Shown here piece after piece: positions 6,811-13,929 of a stretch of DNA of 27,025 nucleotides. Below the pieces are notes generated by a model. The model had not been told where the DNA came from. It did not search any database and was given only the letters and a program-made list of their open reading frames with translations. This DNA comes from an uncultured Collinsella sp. (GTDB lineage Bacteria; Actinomycetota; Coriobacteriia; Coriobacteriales; Coriobacteriaceae). The stretch is taken from positions 1 through 27,025 of the forward strand of contig CAUGNZ010000030.1 of NCBI GenBank assembly GCA_959601045.1, written 5' to 3'. Position numbers and translations under genes: made by a program. How positions within the stretch are numbered: the stretch's first letter is position 1; the number at the start of each line of letters is the position of its first letter.

Positions 6811-6848
6811 GGTACCTCCTCTTAAACGATAACAAGGGTACCATGCGC
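6805..6848 (-). promoter_or_regulatory. Hairpin enclosing the nrdR start codon
   Basis: GCGCATGGTACC (6805-6816) and GGTACCATGCGC (6837-6848) are perfect 12-bp complements separated by 20 nt. In the mRNA the 3' arm carries GGTACC-ATG-CGC, so the nrdR start codon and the end of the Shine-Dalgarno GAGGAGG are paired. Confidence 0.6.
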
Positions 6849-6861
6849 AGCGCGATAATGA

Positions 6862-7314
6862 TTACGAACGAGCAGGAACCTTAAGATGCGCACCGGCGGC
6901 GAGCGAACCATGCTCCAGATGATTGACGTTACGGATCATGTCGGAAGTCTCTTGCGTGGAAAGGCCTTCGATTGGATATTCCTCGGCAAGCGACCAAAGA
7001 GAATCGCCAGTCTGAACGCGAATGGTCTCGTAAGTAATGTTGGAAACGGACTCGGCATACGCGGCGTGACGAGAGCTAAAGACCGAAGTAGCGAGGACAA
7101 AGAAGAGCGTAAGCGCAACGGCGACGGCGACAATCGTCGGAACCTTCAGGGCAACGCGGGCCGGCGCGACTACAGCCTGCTGATTGCGAGCAGGCTTTAC
7201 GGTCAAAGGTTGAATGCCGGAGCGGCCACCCTGAACAACCGTAAAAGTGGGTTCTGCAGGCGTCTCGAGCTTAAGGGCGAGGTTTCCCTGGACCATATTC
7301 GTTGCGTTCATCAT
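6862..7314 (-). CDS. LysM-domain membrane protein, probable SOS-induced division inhibitor (YneA/ChiZ-like)
   Basis: A 150-residue protein with a cytoplasmic N-terminus of about 60 residues, one membrane segment (IVAVAVALTLFFVLATSVFS), and an outside LysM domain (ETIRVQTGDSLWSLAEEYP to AGAHLKVPARS) that should bind peptidoglycan. It is divergent from lexA. In Bacillus, yneA (LysM, SOS division inhibitor) is divergent from lexA, and in mycobacteria Rv2719c/ChiZ (LysM, SOS-induced) lies between lexA and nrdR exactly as here, so I infer the same role. Its promoter (7402-7429) contains a LexA box in the spacer. Two adjacent ATG codons (7314, 7311) follow GAGGAG; either could start. Confidence 0.85.
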   Translation of the reverse strand: MMNATNMVQGNLALKLETPAEPTFTVVQGGRSGIQPLTVKPARNQQAVVAPARVALKVPTIVAVAVALTLFFVLATSVFSSRHAAYAESVSNITYETIRVQTGDSLWSLAEEYPIEGLSTQETSDMIRNVNHLEHGSLAAGAHLKVPARS

Positions 7315-7382
7315 GTTCTCCTCTCGCGTGTTTTGCTGAGAACAGTTTTATCAAGCCGCGCGGACAAAAATGTCTAGCGCGA

Positions 7383-7394
7383 GAACGAATGTTC
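7383..7394. promoter_or_regulatory. LexA (SOS) box 1
   Basis: GAACGAATGTTC matches the GAAC-N4-GTTC core of the Gram-positive/actinobacterial SOS box. It lies just downstream of the expected start of the LysM gene transcript. Confidence 0.85.
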
Positions 7395-7401
7395 GGTTAT
7401 T

Positions 7402-7429
7402 ATTATCTTCGAACAGTTGTTCCTGTCAA
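7402..7429 (-). promoter_or_regulatory. Promoter of the LysM-nrdR-dut unit
   Basis: On the minus strand TTGACA (7424-7429) and GATAAT (7402-7407) are 16 nt apart. LexA box 2 lies wholly within the spacer, so LexA binding would exclude RNA polymerase. Confidence 0.75.
7411..7422. promoter_or_regulatory. LexA (SOS) box 2
   Basis: GAACAGTTGTTC, a perfect GAAC-N4-GTTC palindrome, in the spacer of the minus-strand promoter and near a possible weak lexA -35 (TTCGAA 7408-7413; -10 CAGAAT 7431-7436). Confidence 0.9.
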
Positions 7430-7438
7430 GCAGAATTC

Positions 7439-7450
7439 GAACATTTGTTT
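7439..7450. promoter_or_regulatory. LexA (SOS) box 3
   Basis: GAACATTTGTTT differs from GAAC-N4-GTTC at one position. It lies 25 nt before the lexA start codon, near the expected lexA transcription start, and probably serves autoregulation. Confidence 0.7.
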
Positions 7451-7474
7451 GACATGGGTAGAGAGGATGCCCTG

Positions 7475-8119
7475 ATGGCTCGCAAAATTACCAAGCGTCA
7501 GCAGCAAATTTACGACTTCATCAAGGAATATCAGCAGGAGAAGGGTTATCCGCCCAGCGTGCGTGAGATGGCTTCTGCCGTGGGCCTTTCCTCCCCAAGC
7601 ACCGTGCACGCCCATCTCTCTGCCCTGGAGGCGCGCGGGCTGCTCAAGCGCGATGCCACCAAGCCGCGTGCCCTGGAACTCTTTAACGAGGATGGTTCCT
7701 CTGTCTCAATTTCTAAATCTGACGAGCCCACCGCACCTCGCGGAACGGTCTCGCTACCGCTCGTTGGTCGCGTCGCGGCTGGGATTCCCATTCTGGCCGA
7801 GCAGAATATCGAAGACACGTTTACTATCCCGACCGAAATCGCCACTGATCAGGGTTCCTTTATCCTTGAGGTGCATGGGAGCTCAATGATCAATGTCGGC
7901 ATCTTCAATGGCGATTACATCATCGTCCGTGAACAAAAGAGTGCCATGAACGGCGAAATTGTCGTGGCCATGATTGATGGTTCGGCGACCGTCAAGACGT
8001 TCTACAAGGAGCAGGGGCGTGTGCGCTTGCAGCCCGAGAACGACACCATGGAACCTATCTATGCAACGAATCCCGTTATCCTGGGCAAAGTCGTCGGCTT
8101 GATGCGCCGGTTCTCGTAA
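7475..8119 (+). CDS. lexA: LexA repressor
   Basis: A 214-residue SOS repressor. Residues 1-65 form the winged HTH (KRQQQIYDFIKEY, GYPPSVREMASAVGLSSPSTVHAHLSALE). The self-cleavage site is Ala102-Gly103 in VAAGIPIL; the catalytic Ser137 (HGSSM) and Lys174 (ATVKTF) are 37 residues apart, as in E. coli LexA. RecA filaments trigger autocleavage and derepression. I chose ATG 7475, which follows AGAGAGGA and begins right at the conserved domain; longer in-frame starts would run over the SOS boxes. Three boxes upstream give autoregulation plus control of the divergent LysM unit. The stop codon overlaps the start of the next gene (TAATG). Confidence 0.97.
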   Translation: MARKITKRQQQIYDFIKEYQQEKGYPPSVREMASAVGLSSPSTVHAHLSALEARGLLKRDATKPRALELFNEDGSSVSISKSDEPTAPRGTVSLPLVGRVAAGIPILAEQNIEDTFTIPTEIATDQGSFILEVHGSSMINVGIFNGDYIIVREQKSAMNGEIVVAMIDGSATVKTFYKEQGRVRLQPENDTMEPIYATNPVILGKVVGLMRRFS

Positions 8120-8823
8120 TGCAAAAACGCATAACCATCTTTGATACCGTCCGCGGGTTTACGATGATTTCTATGGCAGGTTTTCACGCTTGCTATGATC
8201 TCGCCTACCTGTATGGCTGGGATATGCCCTGGTTTACCCAGACTGTCTTTCAAGACGTCTGGCGCGCCAGCATCAGCTGGGTATTTTTGTTTATCGCGGG
8301 TTGGATGTGCACGCTCTCACGCAACAATGCCAAACGAGCGGCTAAGTACGCTGCCGCAGCTTTGGTCGTCTGGATCGCAACAACTCTCGTATCGGTCGAC
8401 GATTCAGTGAACTTTGGCATCATTTATTGCATGGCGATGTGCACCGCGGTGGTTGCGTTCACCCGTCCGTTACTCCAAAAATTACCGGGCTCATGGGGCA
8501 TCGCAGCGTGCCTTGTTCTTTTTGCCCTAACCTGGGGCATTCCAAAGGCGGTCTACCCACTCCCCTACCTGGCATGGCTTGGATTCCCAGGCCCGGGTTT
8601 TGTTTCGGGAGATTACTATCCGCTCATACCGTTTGTCTTTATGTACCTTACCGGCTTTTTTGCTGCCCAGGCAGCACAAGCATCAAGTCTCGAAGCGCCA
8701 GCATGGGCATACGCCAATCCTATCCCGGCGCTCGCAGTCCTGGGTCGGCATGCCTTACCGTTCTACCTGCTCCATCAGCCAGTCATTCTAGGCGTGCTAG
8801 AAATCGTTTATTCCGTACGATAG
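8119..8823 (+). CDS. DUF1624 / heparan-alpha-glucosaminide N-acetyltransferase-like membrane protein
   Basis: A 234-residue polytopic membrane protein with about six to seven hydrophobic segments. It opens with RITIFDTVRGFTMISMAGFHACYDL, typical of the DUF1624/acyltransferase family (D-x-x-RG near the first helix and a conserved His), and has NFGIIYCMAMC in the middle and HALPFYLLHQPVI near the end, the last motif shared with related acyltransferases. The family is thought to transfer acyl groups to extracytoplasmic sugars; the substrate here is unknown. Its ATG shares one base with the lexA stop, so it is translationally coupled to lexA and should be expressed with it. It converges on hflX and the two coding regions overlap by 16 bp. 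Confidence 0.8.
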   Translation: MQKRITIFDTVRGFTMISMAGFHACYDLAYLYGWDMPWFTQTVFQDVWRASISWVFLFIAGWMCTLSRNNAKRAAKYAAAALVVWIATTLVSVDDSVNFGIIYCMAMCTAVVAFTRPLLQKLPGSWGIAACLVLFALTWGIPKAVYPLPYLAWLGFPGPGFVSGDYYPLIPFVFMYLTGFFAAQAAQASSLEAPAWAYANPIPALAVLGRHALPFYLLHQPVILGVLEIVYSVR

Positions 8824-10097
8824 CGCTCGAGCCGCGGTGCAATACGAGCCGGCAACTTCGCCACAATGCGAACGCCGTCCTCGAGATATTCCTCATGCAG
8901 AAGGGTTCCCTGCTCATGCACCAGCGTGATGAGAGCGCCCTCGCGATACGGGATATCAGCGGAGAGCAACACATCGGTGGCAGCTGCCTCGCGAGCAATC
9001 CGGTCGACGAGATCGTCGAGCCCCTCGCCCGTTTGGGCCGAGAACAGAACGGCCTCCGGATAGCGACGACGGAAACTCAATCGATCGACGCTATCGAGAA
9101 GATCGATTTTATTGAATACGGTCAGCGTTAAACGCTCTCCGGCGCCGATCTCATCAAGCACGCGGTCGACAGCATCCAGCTGCCGCTCATAGTCCTCGTC
9201 AGACGCATCTACGACTTTGAGAATTAGATCGGCACCCAAAACCTCGGACAGCGTCGATTTAAAGGCATCGACCAAACCATGGGGCAGCTTTTGAATAAAG
9301 CCGACGGTATCGGTAATCGTCATGCCGCGACCGCCGGGCAGACGATACGAACGCGTCGTCGGGTCGAGCGTAGCAAACAGCTTGTCCTGCGAAAGTACCG
9401 TAGAGCCGGTCAGACGATTGAGTAACGTCGATTTACCGGCATTGGTATAACCGGCTAACGCGACGCGAAACGCCGGGGACTCAATGCGACTCTTGGATTG
9501 AACATCGCGACGCTGTTCAACCTGCTTGAGCTCACGACGAAGCGCAGCGATCTTATTACGAATGAGGCGACGGTCGACCTCGAGCTGACTTTCGCCCTGA
9601 CCAAAACGTGAGCCGATGCCGCCGCGCGTCTGCTCCTTGGCGAGATGGCTCCACATGCCACGCAGGCGAGGCAACAAATATTGAAGTTGTGCCAGCTGTA
9701 CCTGCAGGCGTCCCTCACGCGTCTGAGCATGCAGGCCAAAGATATCCAGGATCAGTGCTGTACGATCGATAATCTTTACCGGCTCGCCCACGGCTTTCTC
9801 CAAATAGGATTGCTGCGAGGGGGTCAGGTCGTCGTCAAAAATAACGACATCGGCATCCATGCGATGCACCAGGCCGCACAGCTCTTCAACCTTACCGGAA
9901 CCGATAAACGATTTAGGATACGGCTTTACCAAACGCTGCGACAAGCGTGCCACGCACCGGGCACCAGCTGTGTGGGCAAGACGCTCCAGCTCATCAAGCG
10001 AGCGATCGAGCGGCCATGCATTGTCGCGCCACTCAACACCAACTAAAATGGCACGCTCGGGCTCGGGTGCCGTGGGAACAAGGGGGAAACGGGCCAT
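8808..10097 (-). CDS. hflX: GTPase HflX
   Basis: A 429-residue GTPase that binds the 50S subunit and splits or rescues stalled ribosomes. The N-terminal HflX domain (about 30-125) is followed by the linker motif GQGESQLE (167-174, usually GPGETxLE), a helical arm, then the G domain: G1 GYTNAGKS (216-223), G3 DTVGF (264-268), G4 NKID (330-333) and the SAQTGEG G5 region. The C-terminal domain is about 60 residues. The start codon overlaps the miaA stop (TAATG), so it is the last gene of the spoVS/miaB-miaA-hflX run. The stop lies inside the 3' end of the opposite-strand DUF1624 gene, with no room for a separate terminator. Confidence 0.95.
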   Translation of the reverse strand: MARFPLVPTAPEPERAILVGVEWRDNAWPLDRSLDELERLAHTAGARCVARLSQRLVKPYPKSFIGSGKVEELCGLVHRMDADVVIFDDDLTPSQQSYLEKAVGEPVKIIDRTALILDIFGLHAQTREGRLQVQLAQLQYLLPRLRGMWSHLAKEQTRGGIGSRFGQGESQLEVDRRLIRNKIAALRRELKQVEQRRDVQSKSRIESPAFRVALAGYTNAGKSTLLNRLTGSTVLSQDKLFATLDPTTRSYRLPGGRGMTITDTVGFIQKLPHGLVDAFKSTLSEVLGADLILKVVDASDEDYERQLDAVDRVLDEIGAGERLTLTVFNKIDLLDSVDRLSFRRRYPEAVLFSAQTGEGLDDLVDRIAREAAATDVLLSADIPYREGALITLVHEQGTLLHEEYLEDGVRIVAKLPARIAPRLERYRTE

Positions 10098-11035
10098 TAG
10101 GCAGCCTCAATACGATGCAGGATATCCTCAACGACCTCATCGATCGTACATTCATCCATATCAAACCACACGATACGGTCATCGCGCTTAAACCACGAAA
10201 GCTGACGCTTGGCATAACGACGCGAACGCATCTTAATGAGTTCGCGGGCCTCATCCATGCTCATCACGCCATTGAAAGCATCAATGATCTCTTTATAGCC
10301 AATTGCCTGCATCGACGTCAGGGCATCTCCCAGCCCCTGGCCCATAAGACCGCGGACCTCATCGACAAGACCCTGCTCAAACATCAGATCGACGCGCTGG
10401 TTAATGCGCTCGTAGAGCACCTCGCGATTACGCGTCAGACCAAACCATAGGGCATGATAATGCTCGTGCGGAACACTAAACTGCGACTTTTGCTGCGCAT
10501 AGGAGACGCCATCATCATGCATCTCGAGCGCACGAATCACACGGCGCACGTTATGGGGATGAATAACAGCAGCCGATTCTGGATCGCGCTCGGCAAGCAA
10601 GGCATGCAGTTCTTCCTCGCCAATACGCTCGGCAAGCTCCTGATAGCCCGCACGACGATCGTCCTCAAGTTCACCCGAGGGAAAGTCCATCTCATCGAGG
10701 GCGGCCTTGAGATACAGCCCCGTACCTCCGCAAAAAACCGGCAGGCAACCCGAACCAAGGAGACGTTCAACATGCGCGCGAGCGTCGGCCTGATAAAGCG
10801 CAGCAGAATATGCCGCACCCGGCTCTACGATGTCGACGAGACGCAGCGGCGCCGTGCACTCATCGGGCGCCATCTTTGCGGTACCGATGTCCATGCCGCG
10901 ATAGATTTGCATCGCATCGCACGACAGCACTTCAGACGAAAGACGAGCTGCCAAACGGTCGGCAACATCGCTTTTACCAACCGCCGTCGGACCGACGATC
11001 GCAACGGCGGAAAGACCTGCCCCGGGAGCAACCAT
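10097..11035 (-). CDS. miaA: tRNA dimethylallyltransferase
   Basis: A 312-residue enzyme that adds a dimethylallyl group to A37 of tRNAs reading UNN codons, giving i6A. It has the P-loop GPTAVGKS (15-22), the substrate-binding CDAMQIYRGMDIGTAK, the CGGTGLYLKA motif, and the RSRRYAKRQLSWFKRD C-terminal motif. Its product is the substrate of MiaB, encoded just upstream; each junction in miaB-miaA-hflX is a one-base TAATG overlap, so the i6A to ms2i6A pathway is produced together. Confidence 0.97.
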   Translation of the reverse strand: MVAPGAGLSAVAIVGPTAVGKSDVADRLAARLSSEVLSCDAMQIYRGMDIGTAKMAPDECTAPLRLVDIVEPGAAYSAALYQADARAHVERLLGSGCLPVFCGGTGLYLKAALDEMDFPSGELEDDRRAGYQELAERIGEEELHALLAERDPESAAVIHPHNVRRVIRALEMHDDGVSYAQQKSQFSVPHEHYHALWFGLTRNREVLYERINQRVDLMFEQGLVDEVRGLMGQGLGDALTSMQAIGYKEIIDAFNGVMSMDEARELIKMRSRRYAKRQLSWFKRDDRIVWFDMDECTIDEVVEDILHRIEAA

Positions 11036-12405
11036 TAGCGCGGCTCGCCCACAACAGAACCGGACAAATACCAGGTCTTGGCAACGTCAACGTCAACATC
11101 AACGATCTTGCCAACAAGCTGATCGATGCTGTAACCCACGGGGATAGGCGCATGCACGGTCTGATTCTTGGGACTCTTGCCCAGCAGGACCGCATCGTTC
11201 TTTTTACTCGTTCCCTCAATGAGCGCGGAAACCACAGTATGAAGCTCGCCCTGGTTATACTCGTGTGCCGTGGTCTCGATAACCTTAACAAGGCGATTGA
11301 AACGCTCGAGAATAACCTCATGCGGCGTAGGATCGTCAATCTCGGCGGCCGGGGTACCGGCGCGCTTGGAATAGATGAAGGTATATGCCTGAGCATAGCG
11401 GACCGTCTCGGCAAGTGAGAGCGTCTGCTCAAAGTCTTCTTCAGTCTCGCCCGGGAAGCCAACGATAATGTCGGTCGAGAGCGCGATATCGGGCATGCGG
11501 TTGCGAATGCGATCGACCAGGCCCAGATAGTCCTCGCGTGTATAACGGCGATTCATCTCTTTGAGGATCCGCGTCGAACCTGACTGGACGGCCAGATGCA
11601 GCTGCGGCATAACGGCAGGCGTCTCGGCCATGGCGTCGATGGTCTCGGGCAACAGGTCCTTGGGATGCGAAGACGTAAAGAAGATGCGCTCCACACCCGT
11701 ATCGCCCACGGCACGCAGCAGATCGGCAAAACGCGGCTTGCCAAACAGATCGCGACCATATGAATTAACGTTTTGACCCAGCAGCGTAATCTCACGCACG
11801 CCCTGGCGCACCAAACCGGTCACCTCGTCGACAATCTCCTCGAAGGGGCGGCTCTTTTCGCGACCGCGCACGTACGGCACGATGCAATAGGTGCAGAAAT
11901 TATTGCAGCCCGTCATGATGGGCACCCAGGCGTGATACTGAGTCTCGCGATGCCACGGCATGCTCATGGCATCCGTATCCTCATGCTCATTGGTGCGGAT
12001 ATGACGCTTACCATCAAGGAACGCCTCGGCAATGAGCTCGGCCACATGTGCAATGGAATGCGTGCCAAAGATGACATTGACGTTATCGACGTTGGTGAGC
12101 AGGCCCTCGCCATCGCGCTGCGCGATGCAACCGCCAACGGCAACCACGCGCTTGCCCGAAGGCGAAGGCGGCAGGCTTTTGCAGGAATTGCACTGACCGT
12201 ACAGGCGAGTATCGGCGGCCTCGCGCACGCAGCACGTCATGAAGACAACGATATCGGCATGCGCGGGATCGAGCGCCATGAGGCAGCCATACGAATCAAG
12301 CAGACCGCTCACACGCTCGGAGTCGTGCTGATTCATCTGGCAGCCAAAGGTGCGGATAAAGTAGGTTTTACCGGCAAGAATATCGCGTACGGAACGCTGG
12401 TCCAT
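11035..12405 (-). CDS. miaB: tRNA-2-methylthio-N6-dimethylallyladenosine synthase
   Basis: A 456-residue radical-SAM methylthiotransferase converting i6A37 to ms2i6A37. The N-terminal domain carries the auxiliary cluster cysteines Cys22 (FGCQMN), Cys58 (MTCCVRE) and Cys93 (GGCIAQR); the radical-SAM cluster is Cys167, Cys171, Cys174 (GCNNFCTYC); a TRAM domain ends the protein. Start is ambiguous: ATG 12405 has AGGA 9 nt upstream, ATG 12411 has it only 3 nt away, so I prefer 12405; a still earlier in-frame ATG has no ribosome binding site. Lies 45 nt after spoVS, as spoVS and miaB are also close in Bacillus. Confidence 0.96.
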   Translation of the reverse strand: MDQRSVRDILAGKTYFIRTFGCQMNQHDSERVSGLLDSYGCLMALDPAHADIVVFMTCCVREAADTRLYGQCNSCKSLPPSPSGKRVVAVGGCIAQRDGEGLLTNVDNVNVIFGTHSIAHVAELIAEAFLDGKRHIRTNEHEDTDAMSMPWHRETQYHAWVPIMTGCNNFCTYCIVPYVRGREKSRPFEEIVDEVTGLVRQGVREITLLGQNVNSYGRDLFGKPRFADLLRAVGDTGVERIFFTSSHPKDLLPETIDAMAETPAVMPQLHLAVQSGSTRILKEMNRRYTREDYLGLVDRIRNRMPDIALSTDIIVGFPGETEEDFEQTLSLAETVRYAQAYTFIYSKRAGTPAAEIDDPTPHEVILERFNRLVKVIETTAHEYNQGELHTVVSALIEGTSKKNDAVLLGKSPKNQTVHAPIPVGYSIDQLVGKIVDVDVDVAKTWYLSGSVVGEPR

Positions 12406-12450
12406 GTGCATAAGTCCTAACGATGGGGAGCGAAACAAGGCAAGCAGAAG

Positions 12451-12768
12451 CTATGCCACAGGCTTAACATCATCCATGACGACGTTATCCATAGCAGCTC
12501 GATTGATCTGGTGAACGTAGATAGAAAGGCGGATGGCCGTGCGCGACTCCCCGTTAATGAGGATGTCGGAGAACACGGGCGCGCAGGAAATATCAAAACC
12601 GGTTGGAATCAAAAAACCGCGCGCGATAGCAACGGCCTTAATAGCCTGGTTGACGGCACCGGCGCCGACACACTGGATGTTGACGGGTACACCATCCTTG
12701 ACCATGCCGGCGATGGCGCCGGCAACGGACGCGGGCGATGATTTGCTTGATACCTTCAGGCAATCCAT
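12451..12768 (-). CDS. spoVS: Stage V sporulation protein S homologue
   Basis: A 105-residue Alba-like SpoVS protein. The core MDCLKVSSKSSPASVAGAIAGMV, VGAGAVNQAIKAVAIARGFLIPTGFDISCAPVF and NGESRTAIRLSIYV matches the family almost throughout. SpoVS is needed for spore coat and septation steps in Bacillus but also occurs in non-sporulating phyla, probably as a nucleic-acid-binding regulator. The usual length is about 86; here the C-terminus is longer by about 18 residues (HQINRAAMDNVVMDDVKPVA). I chose ATG 12768 because AGGAG stands 7 nt upstream; the longer reading frame to 12843 begins inside the preceding gene's stop region. It lies between the GHKL ATPase gene and miaB. Confidence 0.93.
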   Translation of the reverse strand: MDCLKVSSKSSPASVAGAIAGMVKDGVPVNIQCVGAGAVNQAIKAVAIARGFLIPTGFDISCAPVFSDILINGESRTAIRLSIYVHQINRAAMDNVVMDDVKPVA

Positions 12769-12818
12769 GAAGAAACTCCTGCATTTAAAAGTACGTTTTA
12801 ACTGCAATAACTGTATCG

Positions 12819-12836
12819 TACCGAGTGGACTCGGTA
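12819..12836. other. Small hairpin between the GHKL ATPase gene and spoVS
   Basis: TACCGAG and CTCGGTA pair perfectly around a TGGA loop. No T-run follows on the minus strand, so it is a poor terminator; it may be an attenuator or an RNA processing site. Confidence 0.35.
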
Positions 12837-12842
12837 AAGGCA

Positions 12843-13928
12843 CTATTCCTCTTTGGCAAGATCAAAGGTCACGGTGATTCGATCACGCGAAACACGGATC
12901 TTTGGGTCGCCGCAAAGGTTGAGATAGTACCGGGTGGCAAGGTCATTAAAGTCGCGTTCCACAGCGCGCGAAAACTGTGCCATGTCATCCTTGGCAATAC
13001 GTAGCCCGCGACGATCCTTCGCGAGATCGACAGGAGCCGGCGCATGCGAGGACGAATCACGCTCGCGCAGCAGACGCGCGGTCACACCGCGAACGGGCTT
13101 AATCTGCCCTGCCAAAATGCGATGGGCCGTGCGCTCGGACATCTCAAGACCCAAACCCGAACAAATACGGATAAAGTCCTCGGCATCAGAAGCAAGGCCT
13201 AAACGATCGACAACCGGAAGCTCGCTCTCGTCATCAATGAACAGGAGACGAGACGTATCGAGCCGACTTGACGCTTGAGCATAAAGGGTCGCGGCAATCT
13301 CAGACGGAGAACCGAGATAGACATCGCAACCACGCAACTCCTCGAGCGCAAACTCACAAGCAGCGCGAATAATATTATGTGGACCGCGAGCGCAGACATA
13401 ACGTCCGTCCTCATCCTTGACGGCCTGGGGCCAGCTGGACTGATCGGCACGCTCACTGAGGCGGTCGGCCGCAACGCTCACCTTGAAGGCTGAACCAAGA
13501 TCGACGCCGGACGTGACCACACGGGCCTCGTCGGTGTTCTGCTTAATCGAAAACAATGCCATGCCACGACCGTGAACGCCCCAACGGTCCATCTTCATGC
13601 TCTCGAGCTTGGAGGTAACGCGGGCATCAAAGATTCGCTCTTGCATATCCTGCGGAACGCCCGAACCGTTATCCAGAAAGACAAGCGTGCGGACGCCATC
13701 TTCCTTGGTCGTGGCGAGATAGACCTTGTCGGCGCCGGCATCGCGAGCATTACGGAGCATTTCGATGACGATGTCCTCGACATGCTGAATGTCGTGCTTA
13801 GCCTGGCGCCGCTCGGCCTCCGAAACGCGGAGGCGGACATACCCCTCGCCAAGGTTCTCCTCGACGCGAAGGTTGCCCTCCCCCGACATCGACGCGATAA
13901 ATGAGATGAGCTCGTTCGCGTCGCTCAT
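12843..13928 (-). CDS. GHKL-type ATPase of unknown function
   Basis: A 361-residue soluble protein. Residues about 45-160 form a Bergerat ATP-binding fold: N-box EDIVIEMLRNARDAGA with Glu56 and Asn60, G1 DNGSGVP (86-92) and G2 GVHGRGMAL (117-125). I see no histidine-kinase H-box, no receiver and no membrane segment, and nothing typical of MutL, gyrase B or Hsp90 after the ATPase. The C-terminal 200 residues are unrecognised, with a basic stretch around ARLLRERDSS and a possible HTH-like segment LGLEMSERTAHRILAGQIKPVRGVTARLL. The ATG lies 1 nt after the rny stop (TAA-C-ATG), so it is translationally coupled to RNase Y. In Bacillus this slot, between rny and spoVS, is held by ymdB, a different protein. 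Function unknown. Confidence 0.75.
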   Translation of the reverse strand: MSDANELISFIASMSGEGNLRVEENLGEGYVRLRVSEAERRQAKHDIQHVEDIVIEMLRNARDAGADKVYLATTKEDGVRTLVFLDNGSGVPQDMQERIFDARVTSKLESMKMDRWGVHGRGMALFSIKQNTDEARVVTSGVDLGSAFKVSVAADRLSERADQSSWPQAVKDEDGRYVCARGPHNIIRAACEFALEELRGCDVYLGSPSEIAATLYAQASSRLDTSRLLFIDDESELPVVDRLGLASDAEDFIRICSGLGLEMSERTAHRILAGQIKPVRGVTARLLRERDSSSHAPAPVDLAKDRRGLRIAKDDMAQFSRAVERDFNDLATRYYLNLCGDPKIRVSRDRITVTFDLAKEE

Positions 13929-13929
13929 G

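Noticed and set aside
7338..7350. A fourth LexA box near GAACAGTTTTAT
   Set aside because: The second half lacks GTTC, so it does not meet the palindromic core.
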